DNA from: Actinomortierella ambigua
Taxonomy: Eukaryota; Mortierellomycota; Mortierellomycetes; Mortierellales; Mortierellaceae
DNA length: 15,936 nucleotides
Assembly: GCA_016098155.1 (NCBI GenBank)
Contig: JAAAJB010000708.1
Coordinates: 1-15,936, forward strand
Reading direction: 5' to 3'
A program made the position numbers and the translations under genes. Below the pieces are notes generated by a model. That model was not told the DNA's origin, did not search any database, and worked only from the letters and a program-made list of their open reading frames with translations. Positions 1 to 10,425 of the stretch are shown here, piece by piece (position 1 is the first letter of the stretch; every line of letters starts with the position of its first letter).

Positions 1-42
1 TTTTTTTCCTCTTCTCTTTTTTTAATACAAAATGTCGAGTAG

Positions 43-519
43 CATGTCGTATGGGACTATGAAGAACTTAAAAAGGCCATCACCCACGCGATTCGATCCG
101 TGCACTATCGGTACACGATCGAGATTTCGTTCCCAACACAGAACAACAAGGTCATTGTCCGCTCGGCCTCACCCGCGGCCACGTTTATGCGTAATACCTG
201 GACAAAAGTGTTTTGCTGCCTCACTCTGATAGGCGCCATAGCCTATCCCTTGGTAAGTGTTTTTTTTTTTTTTTTTTTTACACACTGGATTGATCAAACA
301 GCAATCAACACGAAACAAGATTCAAAGATAATGACGTGATAAGCTAACCTAAGACTTAACTTGTCCCTTCCTCCTCCCCGTTAACTACACAATTAGCGAG
401 CATGTTATAGACGAGTCAAGGACAAGTCAGTGCGGTCGTCGTTCATTGTCAACCTGAGTGCACGCGACTTTTATAATATGCACTATTGGGACATTGTGAA
501 TGCCGTGCAATACAAATAG
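43..519 (+). CDS. 3' part of an unrecognised membrane-anchored protein gene (two exons visible)
   Basis: Two exons, 43-252 and 397-519, are read in one frame. The first begins after an AG acceptor at 41-42 and ends at a gtaagt donor at 253. The second follows a TAG acceptor at 394-396 and ends with the stop at 517-519; the junction is phase 0. The visible 111 residues start HVVWDYEELKKAITHAIRSV. They include a basic, beta-rich stretch with FPTQNNKVIVRSASP, then one hydrophobic segment (VFCCLTLIGAIAYPL) just before the intron, then a basic tail with YRRVKDK. This looks like a cytosolic segment followed by a single membrane anchor near the C-terminus. I recall similar uncharacterised fungal membrane proteins but cannot name a family. 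The 5' part lies outside the window. The 144-nt intron begins with gtaagt and then a run of 20 T. Confidence 0.6.
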
Positions 520-572
520 TTTGATCGCCTTCCAATAGCAACACTACCAGCATGAATCTCATAAGTAAAAAA

Positions 573-578
573 AATAAA
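573..578 (+). terminator. Polyadenylation signal (AATAAA) of the leftmost gene
   Basis: A canonical AATAAA lies 54 nt after the stop codon at 517-519, inside an A-rich stretch. It leaves under 100 nt before the stop codon of the convergent GDP-L-fucose synthase gene, so the two 3' UTRs probably abut or overlap. Confidence 0.5.
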
Positions 579-672
579 AAAAAATGTTTGTAAAAAAAAG
601 AAGCAAATCAACTTTAACGAGTCTTTATGAAGGTTTTTGATGGGTAGGGGGAAAAAAAAGTATCTACATAAT

Positions 673-2973
<2,301 letters not shown>

Positions 2974-3231
2974 ATGCCTCGCTCAGCTTGGAAAGGTCCC
3001 TTTTTCGTCGCCATCCCTGGTCTGAAGCAGGCGCTGACCCAGAACATCCCCGTCCGCACCAATGCCCGTGCCTGCACCGTCATTCCTTCCTTTGTCGGAT
3101 TGAAGTTCCAGATTCACAATGGCAAGGATTACGTTCCCATCACCGTCACCGATGAGATGGTCGGCCACAAGCTCGGCGAGTTTGCTCCTACCCGGAAAAG
3201 ATTCTCCTACCGCCAGACCAAGAACAAGTAA
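2974..3231 (+). CDS. Mitochondrial small-subunit ribosomal protein uS19m
   Basis: Single-exon gene encoding 85 residues, a component of the mitochondrial small ribosomal subunit head. The start [13 protein letters not shown] matches the S/K-rich opening of uS19 proteins. The middle carries [20 protein letters not shown] and the C-terminal part has [16 protein letters not shown], where GHKLGEFxxTR is the hallmark of uS19. The size is close to bacterial S19 (about 92) and yeast Rsm19 (about 91). The cytosolic eukaryotic uS19 (S15) is much longer and differs, so the mitochondrial assignment is secure. No classical cleavable presequence is seen; the basic N-terminus may serve in import. The ATG at 2974 is the first Met that fits the family start. 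It is divergent from GDP-L-fucose synthase and convergent with eL19. Confidence 0.94.
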   Translation: MPRSAWKGPFFVAIPGLKQALTQNIPVRTNARACTVIPSFVGLKFQIHNGKDYVPITVTDEMVGHKLGEFAPTRKRFSYRQTKNK

Positions 3232-3614
3232 AGAAGAAACGGGGTTTTCTTTTGCCCTTATTTCTTTTTTTACTATTGCCCAGACCCGGATCAACACAAT
3301 GCCTTGTTCTTTTCAGTCTCTGGAGGGAGAATTGTCGTAGGATGGTGGAAAGGAAGGCTTGCGGTGGTCAGGATAATTACTTCCGTGCACTACCATCTCC
3401 CTTCGTTCCCACTTTCCTCCCCTCATTTTATTTTTCCTTTGAGCCATCTGATCATGTCAATGCTTGTTTTTTCCCCCATTTTTTAAGTGTACTACCACCA
3501 TTCTCCCCTTGTTCTTTCTTCACTTGCCCTCGACACCAGCCACGATTTTTGCTTCCCCTGGAGGATCGTCTATACAACTTCATTTTTCGGATCCTACAGG
3601 CCGCAGAAAGTGAT

Positions 3615-3620
3615 AATAAA
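3615..3620 (+). terminator. Candidate polyadenylation signal of uS19m
   Basis: AATAAA within gataataaac, about 385 nt after the uS19m stop. The 3' UTR would be long for such a small gene, so an earlier unrecognised signal is possible. Confidence 0.35.
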
Positions 3621-3951
3621 CATTGTACCATATGCCGATCTTTTATTTTTTTCAGTACCAGAGAGCCAGCACAGATGTGGGCATGGCAAAATGTTATCAG
3701 AGGATAAATTGTATGAATTTTCAAATTGTGTCCGCGAACGATAGGAAGATGATCAGTTTATTTGTTTCCCAGAAGGAGGACCGCTCTCTAAATCATCAAA
3801 CAAAGAAACCAAGTGAAATAAAAAAGAGCACATTCAGATCCTTGCATTGCATGTGTGTCCTAGAAATCACGAAAAATATCATTCTCTAGCGCGCGACAAT
3901 CAATAATCAAGTTGACAAAAAAAAGTTCATGGAGCAGCACAAGTAAAAATG

Positions 3952-3957
3952 TTTATT
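3952..3957 (-). terminator. Candidate polyadenylation signal of eL19
   Basis: TTTATT on the plus strand reads AATAAA on the gene's strand, about 100 nt beyond the eL19 stop codon, a usual distance for a highly expressed fungal gene. Confidence 0.5.
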
Positions 3958-4055
3958 TCCAAATGTCTTTCCCTTTCTTCTCCCATGGAATGAAAAAAAG
4001 AGAAATCCACTTGGAAGGTTAAGGGAAAAAGATGTCTGGGTTGATAGTTGTTTTT

Positions 4056-5776
4056 TTACTTCTTCTTGGGGTCAGCCTCAACGCCAGCAAGGGCAGCGCG
4101 CTTCTCGGCAACACGCTCGTTGCGGCGGGTGCGGGCAGCCTTGGTCTTGTTGCGGTGAGCCTCAGCCTGGTCAGCGATGAGCTTGGCACGGAGCTTCTCG
4201 GCCTTGACCTTGTGGATGTACTCCATGAGGACACGCTTGTTCTTGAAGACGTTACCCTTAGCCTTCATGTACAGGTTGTGGTACCTGAAAAGAAAGAAAA
4301 AACAAATATATATTAATCAACAAGTGTTCCACGAAATGATAAAGACATTGTACAGATAGAATGCAATTTTGAATGTAGACTTACATGTGCTTGTCGATCT
4401 TGCCAGTCTCGCGGTACTTGCGGAGAAGGCGACGAAGGACACGCTGGCGGCGCATCCAGAGGACCTGAGTGGGCATACGGGCCTCGGCGGTACCCTGGCG
4501 CTTACCGGTGCCAGAGTGACGACCAGCACGCTTGGCAGCGAGCTTCTCGCGGTGGCGGTAGTGCGAGTGCATGGTCTGGGGCTTCTTGATGATCAGACCA
4601 TCCTTGACGAGCTTGCGGATGTTCTGGCCTGTTCACGGGTGCAGAAATGTCCGAAAAAAAGAGAGGGCCAAGGTTAGAGACCAAAGCAGACAATAAAAAA
4701 TTGGGAGGAGGGAGTATGAAGAGTAAGGGCGTTGGAAGAGGATAACGTCGGCTTCTGTCAGGCGCCCTCCCCGGGCCAGTGCTCGGAATGGGAAAATATT
4801 GCTGAGATGAAATCCTGAGACAAAAGATCGACGAGGGTGCTGGGACGTTGATTTCGTTGATGACGACGAGGGGGATATAACACGAGCAGGGTGCCGGTGT
4901 ATGATGTACTGCAACAGTGGGTGAAGCTGAAGCTGACTAGAGACCCATGTCGCCCAATTCGAAAGGACGACTCCCTCCCAACGAACGACTCGGTCTCCCC
5001 CTCGTGCGACCACCTCCAGTCGAGCAGCATCGAAGAGAGGAGGCCAAAGCGAGCCAAACACAGCCAAGTTGCCTTCCTCCCCTGCCCTCCGTGTGGTCTT
5101 TGCTGCGGATATTTCCGCAATAAAAGGGGGTAGTTGTTGCTGGCTCATTGCTTCGAATAACCAAAGAGAGCTCCTGATGGGACCCAACTCACTCGACGAC
5201 GATGAGGCTGAAGGTGTTGATGAAGGGTGGGGGGGCATGACGAGATCCTGGTTGTCCTTCGTCGATGGATCTTGTCCTGCATCTTGTAGGCGATTACTTA
5301 CGAGAGTTGGCGTTAGCAATCTCGGTGACCTCGTTGGGGTCAAGCCAAATCTTGCGCTGTCCGCACTTCAGGACGGAGGCGGCCAAACGCTTCTGACTGC
5401 TCAAAGAAACCCTGTTGTTGGAAAAGCAAGAGCGACAAGCATAGTGTCAGCAAAAACGACAGGCTTGGTCTTCAGCAATAATAGAGAGAGGTTGGTGCAA
5501 AATAAAAAAGTCCATGGAGTGTTGCTGGATGATAACGGAAAGTAAAAGTCGTCTCTGGGAAGTCAATCGAGCCACATTCTGGCAGAGTTCCCCCATGGGC
5601 AAGGTTGAATGCAGAATCAAGACTCTGGCATGATCCAATCATGATGAGATCCTCATGGCGACAACGACGACAGTAATGATGTAGTCCAGATGGCAGTGGT
5701 GTCCCGCTGGTGATGATGTTGAATCCGGCTAATGGTATGGTTCTCCGTCGATGTTGCTTCTACCCCTCTCGTACAT
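4056..5776 (-). CDS. RPL19: Cytosolic large-subunit ribosomal protein eL19 (RPL19)
   Basis: Structural protein of the 60S subunit. Exons on the minus strand: probable AT of the start codon at 5776-5775, then 5411-5302, 4628-4385 and 4284-4056, giving 194 residues (animal eL19 is about 196, yeast 189). The exon beginning at 5411 reads [20 protein letters not shown] and continues [17 protein letters not shown], almost the textbook eL19 N-terminus. The next exon has [13 protein letters not shown], then [12 protein letters not shown] and [20 protein letters not shown]. The last starts [17 protein letters not shown] and ends in a long basic helix. The acceptor before 5411 leaves a single G before the GTT Val codon, so the initiator ATG must be split AT|G. 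The only good candidate upstream is caacAT|gtacga at 5776. Exons 2-4 are firm; exon 1 is inferred. Introns are about 363, 673 and 100 nt. Head-to-head with uS13. Confidence 0.95.
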
Positions 5777-5892
5777 GTTGAATGAATCGGCGGACGAAAA
5801 AGGAGGAGCTCAAACTCTCAGAGTGGCCTAGATATTTCATCCATCCAACAAAATTAAGGGGCATGAAAATTTCCTGTGCCTTCAAATTTTTA

Positions 5893-5902
5893 CTTGGCCC
5901 AA
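5893..5902 (-). promoter_or_regulatory. TTGGGCCAAG element upstream of eL19
   Basis: On the eL19 sense strand this 10-mer lies about 117 nt upstream of the predicted start codon. The identical 10-mer occurs in sense orientation upstream of uS13. GGGCC cores are known in ribosomal-protein promoters of plants (site II type); whether that applies in this fungus is not known. Confidence 0.35.
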
Positions 5903-6511
5903 AAGGCATGCTTCCTCATACCTGCGATTGTTTCGCAGAACTTGCAGCTATGGGTAACACTAGTAGCGGCGTAGTTCACCAACACAGCTGAAGAAATAAA
6001 GGTGGGTAGCTTAGAGAACTTGCTCAGTTATTTCTTCATAGTCATTTTAGTGCCAATAGTCTATCAAGAACAGCTTTCCTCACATCGACAGGTATTTTAA
6101 ACGCTTTTCTCTGATTCGATTCGTGTCCCTACGAAGTAACTATTTATCCTACTTTTGCGCAAAAGAGTCAAGACACTCGATACGGTTCGATGAGTGTCAT
6201 TGGAAACGCTCCGGGCATACCGCTGTTCACAAAGCGACAACGATGATGCTGGTGCTGGTGCATTCGTTTCTCAGGACCAGCTCAGTTCTTGCCTGTCGAC
6301 GGTCTTGTGCCTTGTCTTATGGTTCGGAAATGTATGGATTTTGTTCGTCTCTTTCGAAAAAGCTTTTGGGCAGGTATTTTGGAGACTCGCTCCTGCGACG
6401 ATACTCCAACATATGTGCGCCTGGCAGCAAGAGAGGTGGAGGGAGGGGAGGGTACGCGTAGACGAGGGTGTAGAAAAAAAAAAAAAAGTAAAGTCTGGCG
6501 GCCAGTTTTGC

Positions 6512-6517
6512 CACGTG
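6512..6517 (+). promoter_or_regulatory. CACGTG E-box-like palindrome
   Basis: CACGTG, within gccacgtgacc, lies about 80 nt upstream of the uS13 start codon. bHLH proteins such as Cbf1 bind CACGTG, and Cbf1-type sites occur in ribosomal-protein promoters of some fungi. The assignment here rests on the motif and its position only. Confidence 0.4.
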
Positions 6518-6552
6518 ACCTTAAGAGACACATTTGCGGAGGAATAAAAGAA

Positions 6553-6562
6553 TTGGGCCAAG
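6553..6562 (+). promoter_or_regulatory. TTGGGCCAAG element upstream of uS13
   Basis: Second copy of the 10-mer, here 33 nt before the predicted uS13 start codon and therefore possibly in the core promoter or leader. Same orientation relative to its gene as the copy upstream of eL19. Confidence 0.35.
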
Positions 6563-6594
6563 AATCCTGATACGACCTCTTTTGATTTCCCAAG

Positions 6595-8058
6595 ATGGTA
6601 CAGATGCAGTGGCGAGGCTGTTAATCCATCCGCGGCGGCGACCATCCATCGATCGGGCAACTCTGGACAGCGACCATGAGAGGGGTCATCGACACACTCA
6701 CGCACAATACTGGCGGAACTGTCTCGCTAGTGGTCGTAATGCTTCATCGGAATTGCTATCCGCATGAGCATGGGTGGTCGAAGGACAGGTCGCTGGAGAA
6801 AGAGAGCTCGGACGAAGGGGGAAGCTGCCACAGATGGAAGGACTCTGTTGATTTCGACTCAAGGAGCTATTCATTAACCCCAACCCACCCTCTTTCACCC
6901 CTCTACCCCACTCACTATACAGTCTCTCCTTGTGCCCGAGAAAGGACAGTTCCAGCATATTCTTCGTGTTCTTAACACGAACGTGGAGGGCAAGAACAAG
7001 ATCATGTTCGCCATGGTAAGACTATGATCCAGTGAGGCCCATCACAGTTTTCTCTTAGCCAAACATAAACACTAACCAGACTCTATCGTTCCAACTTGCC
7101 CTCTTTGTCCCTATAGACCAACATCAAGGGTGTCGGTCGTCGTTATGCCAACTTGGTCTGCAAGAAGGCTGATATTGACCTGAAGAAGCGGTGCGTAATC
7201 AATAGCCGAGACATCAACGGAGAGAGGCATCATAGACGACTCCATCAGGCTGGAGAGTGCGCGTTGGAGTGAAAGATCAGGACAGGATGTTGCCTGGAGA
7301 ACAACTCACTCGGCATGAACCACCTGGCATCGTCCTGCCGATTGTTCAAACGACACCGACTCCTTAGGTCGCCCATACACATACGCACATACCCCCTACC
7401 TCTTCGTCCAACATATCTGCGTCCACTAGTCTCCTTCCCCTGTCACCGTCACCACTCCTCACACAACCTCGTCGTCCTGATTTGATACACAGAGCAACTT
7501 CAGGACCACTATCCGTTTGGCGACTCGAACATTGTACCTGTGGCTCGAAGGCTTGGGTTGCTTTATGGTTTCGCACTGGCCGGCACGGCAACTGAAAGAA
7601 GATATTGTTCAGGAAGCAGAGTGGCAGGATTGTAGACATAATGCCACCAAAGCACGAAGGAAGCATGGGGAAATCGTCCACGGAACCTAGGGAGCAAGTC
7701 GTTGTTGGGAAAGAAGACTAATATGTTATCTTCTGTCTCCCATTTTTTTTTTACTCATAACAGTGCCGGTGAGCTCACCAACGAAGAGCTTGAGCGTCTC
7801 GTCACCATCATGCAGAACCCCACCCAGTACAAGGTCCCCGAGTGGTTCCTCAACCGTCAGAAGAACTGGACTGATGGCAAGTACACCCAGCTCCTGGCTA
7901 ACGGTCTTGACAACCAGTACCGTGAGGATTTGGAGCGCCTCAAGAAGATCCGCGCCCATCGTGGTCTGCGTCACTACTGGGGTGTCCGTGTCCGTGGTCA
8001 GCACACCAAGACCACCGGTCGTCGCGGTCGCACCGTCGGTGTCTCCAAGAAGAAGTAA
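6595..8058 (+). CDS. RPS18: Cytosolic small-subunit ribosomal protein uS13 (RPS18)
   Basis: Component of the 40S head that contacts the large subunit. Exons: ATG alone at 6595-6597 (inferred), 6923-7015, 7117-7190 and 7764-8058, giving 154 residues (animal RPS18 is 152). Exon 2 reads [20 protein letters not shown], matching the conserved [18 protein letters not shown] start. Exon 3 has [20 protein letters not shown] with the helix-hairpin-helix IKGVGRRYA. Exon 4 carries [12 protein letters not shown], then [20 protein letters not shown] and [16 protein letters not shown]. The acceptor at 6921-6922 is followed directly by the Ser2 codon, so the start codon must sit alone on exon 1, as in animal RPS18. 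The best ATG|GT upstream is aagATG|gtacag at 6595. Introns are about 325, 101 and 573 nt. Exons 2-4 are firm. Confidence 0.95.
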
Positions 8059-8061
8059 ACA

Positions 8062-8172
8062 GTAAGTTATTTGCTGTTTCTTTTTTTTTTTTTATATTGG
8101 CGTTTTATTGTTTATAACTCTGTCCTCTGTTCCATTGGAGATGTTCCCTTTTCGCTACCCTTCTGCCTGCAG
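8062..8172 (+). other. Possible intron in the uS13 3' UTR
   Basis: A perfect gtaagt donor begins 4 nt after the TAA stop. A T14-type pyrimidine stretch and then a ctgcctgcag acceptor at about 8163-8172 follow, giving a 111-nt candidate intron. It is inferred from splice-site quality only; it would not alter the protein. Confidence 0.4.
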
Positions 8173-8511
8173 CGTCTCCGGTCTACTACCCGAATGATGT
8201 TTCCAAATTCTTATCTACATTGTCCGAAAATTCTTGAGGACACCTTTTCTTGGCTGACCCAGCAACTATTTCACTTACATGCAATTGTTGCGCGGGAGAG
8301 CGAGAGACGCAGCTTACTGGGGGAAGGGGAGGGAAGGGGAATGACTATCCAGGAGCATGAGAGGACCTCGATGTTCATTGAAACTTTTTGGTCGATAACA
8401 AACAACTTTCATCCCTTTGCTCTCAGTCCCATGCCCTAACCGTCTTTCTTTTTGCGCTCTTTTGCCCTGTCGCCGAATAGTGCTGACTCTTGCATTCGTT
8501 CTTGGCCTAAG

Positions 8512-8517
8512 AATAAA
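8512..8517 (+). terminator. Candidate polyadenylation signal of uS13
   Basis: AATAAA within taagaataaac, about 455 nt past the stop, or about 340 nt if the possible 3' UTR intron is removed. No closer canonical AATAAA was seen on this strand. Confidence 0.4.
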
Positions 8518-8868
8518 CTACTCTTCGAACATTGGAGAAACTTCACCCTTCTTCATTTGTATACTGATGTTCAGTGACCTTGACTGTTGCCATACCCAAA
8601 AGGATTCCATCTTGAAGCGCAAAAGAGTATTGAAGAGACAGGGGCTTCATTGGGAGGAGGGGGAAGAGATACGAGCCGCACCCTTCACTGGAATTCTTTG
8701 TGTTCCCCTTTTCTGGAGCTTGTGAGCGATTGGGTGTTGAGCAAGACATGCATGCACATTGCAAGTTTTTTTTTATCATTCTCATTTTTCGTCCATTCCT
8801 CCACTTGACAGTTCCATTGATTTTTACACAGCTCCCAAAGAATAGAAAGTATTTAAAATTGCGTACCT

Positions 8869-9340
8869 ATGCCGGTGGCTCGTAAAAGAAGTTTGTATTG
8901 GCAGTGGCCCCGTGAGAGAGAAAGTGATGAGAATGATGATATCCCAGACAGCTCTGGCCACTCACAATTCTCTGGTCAGTTGACGCAGCACAGCCTCGAA
9001 AAACACACCGCCTGGCTTTCTGGTATGAGGAACCACGATGACAACGAGGGCGAAGGCCCTAGCCGTGGTCGGCTCGACTACACGAAGGACGGGAGCGATG
9101 GTGATGGGATCCACAACGTGAAAGATGCCGTGAGCAACATCAATGGGCGCAGCGCCGTGACCTCTGAAGAAGAAGATGAAGATGAAGAAAAGGAAGGAGG
9201 GGCTGAGGGCACCACCACCATCAACAGCAGCAACAGCAACAATAGGACCAGTGACATGGGGAGGGCGACAGATCCGATTCAGGGCACGGCTCAAGAACAG
9301 TCGACCAATGAATTTTCGAGGTCACACTTAGTCCTGGAAG
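8869..9340 (+). CDS. Acidic candidate exon of unknown affiliation (possible first exon of the RBR ligase gene)
   Basis: An open frame starts with ATG (MPVARKRSLYWQWPRERE). It runs through an acidic, polar, probably disordered sequence (EEEDEDEEKEGGAEG, then Ser/Asn-rich) to a good gtgagc donor at 9341; unspliced, it stops at 9361. Codon use is GC3-rich and looks coding. The open phase is 1, and the acceptor at 10424-10425 before the long RBR frame is phase-compatible, as is one at 10946-10947 in the same frame. It could therefore be the N-terminal exon of the RBR ligase across a 1.1-1.6 kb intron. It may instead be a short gene of its own or non-coding. No domain is recognised. Confidence 0.4.
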
Positions 9341-9500
9341 GTGAGCAGACAAGATACTTGTGATGTTGTGTCGTGGGTTGTTTCAAGGTGGGAAAGAATG
9401 GAAAGAAAGAAAGAAAGAAGGGCAGCAGGGTAAACCTCCTATCGATGAAGCAATATGCGGCGCCTGACCTGGCCCTTCTAGTAGTGGTAGGTGCCAGAGA

Positions 9501-9525
9501 GGGGGAGGGAGAGAGGGTGGGGGGG
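9501..9525 (+). other. G-run cluster with G-quadruplex potential
   Basis: Four runs of at least three G are separated by loops of one to five nt: five, three, three and seven G in order. This meets the usual four-run pattern for a G-quadruplex on the plus strand. Function is not shown. Confidence 0.5.
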
Positions 9526-9786
9526 AGGAAGGGCAGGAAAGAGAGCAGAGTAGAGCAGACTGGAGCGAAGCAAGCAGCGCAACGCAAAGCAGGACAGGAC
9601 ACAACCCTCTCTCCTCTCTCACACATACACACTCTTCTCCCCTCGCCCCACCTCCTCCTCCTCGCACCCCTCCCAGTCCCCCCTCTGCCCAACCTTTCAA
9701 AATGAGGGCGAAAGAATAATGAATATTAAAAAGGGCACACAATTTCGGGATTTGACTCGCCCTGGGGGGGGGACGAGAGAGAGTGA

Positions 9787-9837
9787 GGGGAGCGGGGAGG
9801 GAGGGGGTTGCGGTGGTTGTGGGGAGGGGAGGGGGGG
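9787..9837 (+). other. Second, longer G-run cluster with G-quadruplex potential
   Basis: Runs of four, four, three and five G lie at 9787-9807 with loops of three, one and one nt. Runs of four, four and seven G follow at 9821-9837. If the RBR transcript or its first intron covers this stretch, the RNA could fold into quadruplexes. Confidence 0.5.
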
Positions 9838-9901
9838 ACAAGAGGACATGGATGTCCTGGCCTCGTGCCTGGAAGGCCCATTGCCATTCTTTCCCTTCCC
9901 T

Positions 9902-9968
9902 CCTTCCTTCCTTCCTTCCTTCCTTCCTCCTCCCTCCGTCAGTCAGTCAGTCAGTCCGTCAGTCAGCC
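9902..9968 (+). repeat. Compound tetranucleotide microsatellite: TTCC units then AGTC units
   Basis: About six TTCC units run from 9902 to 9927. A short CT-rich spacer and AGTC units interrupted by CGTC follow, from about 9936 to 9968. Both are 4-nt periods within the CT-rich block. Confidence 0.8.
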
Positions 9969-10425
9969 AGTACCTTCTTTCTCTCCTTCTTCTCCCTCTT
10001 TCTTGTCTTTTGCTCTTTCCTTCCCACTTTACCCATATCTTTCCTCCCCCCCCTCCCCACCCACCCATCCACCCAAGCTTGCGCACACATTCTCCTCTCC
10101 TTCCCTCTCTGCCTACTTCACCTCACCCCTCCCCTCTCCCAGTCCCAAGTTAAGAACCGTGTCGGCTCCCCCCTCCCCATCCCCTCTCTCCAGGTCACTC
10201 GCTCACTGTGTGTGTGTGTGTACCCTCCATCTGCTGTCTGTCTCTCCCTCACTCTGCCCTAACCACCTTGCCCCACCCACCCCATGTGTCCTCGAGCCAA
10301 CTAAAAGGAACCCCTCCCCCTTCTCAGTTTGCCTTTCGTTTCTTTTTCCTTCCTTCCTTCTTCTTCCTTCCTTCTTCATTGGCATTGACATCCCCAGTCT
10401 GCCTCATTTCTCTTCATTCTTCCAG

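Larger units (their letters stand above)
3232..4055. other. Convergent 3' intergenic region between uS19m and eL19
   Basis: 824 nt with no supported gene. It must hold both 3' UTRs. An AATAAA on the plus strand at 3615-3620 suits uS19m. TTTATT at 3952-3957, which reads AATAAA on the minus strand, suits eL19 about 100 nt after its stop. The first 300 nt are T- and C-rich. Several short open frames cross the stretch, but their composition is low complexity and no family is recognisable. Confidence 0.5.
5777..6594. promoter_or_regulatory. Bidirectional ribosomal-protein promoter region (eL19 / uS13)
   Basis: 818 nt between the two predicted start codons. It holds no supported gene; several open frames cross it, but none shows a domain. 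Visible signals are TTGGGCCAAG in sense orientation upstream of each gene (5893-5902 minus, 6553-6562 plus), a CACGTG palindrome at 6512-6517, and an AT-rich aataaaag about 50 nt before the uS13 ATG. A G-rich then A13 stretch lies at 6430-6488. Both genes are strongly expressed and co-regulated in fungi generally, so a shared control region is plausible but inferred. Confidence 0.55.
8059..8868 (+). other. 3' flank of uS13 and spacer before the next candidate exon
   Basis: About 810 nt without a supported gene. It contains the possible 3' UTR intron and an AATAAA at 8512-8517 that could end the uS13 transcript. The last 100 nt are T-rich. Open frames in the stretch have no recognisable motifs. 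Confidence 0.45.
9362..10425 (+). other. Strand-asymmetric purine/pyrimidine low-complexity region upstream of the RBR ligase
   Basis: About 1 kb in which the plus strand alternates between GA/G-rich (9365-9560 and 9760-9850) and CT-rich (9600-9690 and 9880-10425) blocks. It contains a TTCC microsatellite (about 9902-9927), an AGTC/CGTC microsatellite (about 9936-9968), a short GT run (about 10206-10220) and G-run clusters. Open frames exist in all phases because of the bias and are not credible genes. It is either a long 5' leader/promoter or an intron linking the acidic exon to the RBR ligase. Confidence 0.6.

Noticed and set aside
5641..5720. TGATGA-like C boxes on the plus strand within eL19 intron 1
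   Set aside because: They are antisense to the intron, and no correctly spaced D box or terminal stem could be found.
6180..6200. GGTTCGAT resembling a tRNA T-loop
   Set aside because: No acceptor stem, D-arm or anticodon arm can be folded around it by eye.
9902..9968. Regular short repeats considered as CRISPR-like or telomere-like
   Set aside because: Perfect 4-nt tandem units without spacers are microsatellites; the unit does not match fungal telomere repeats.
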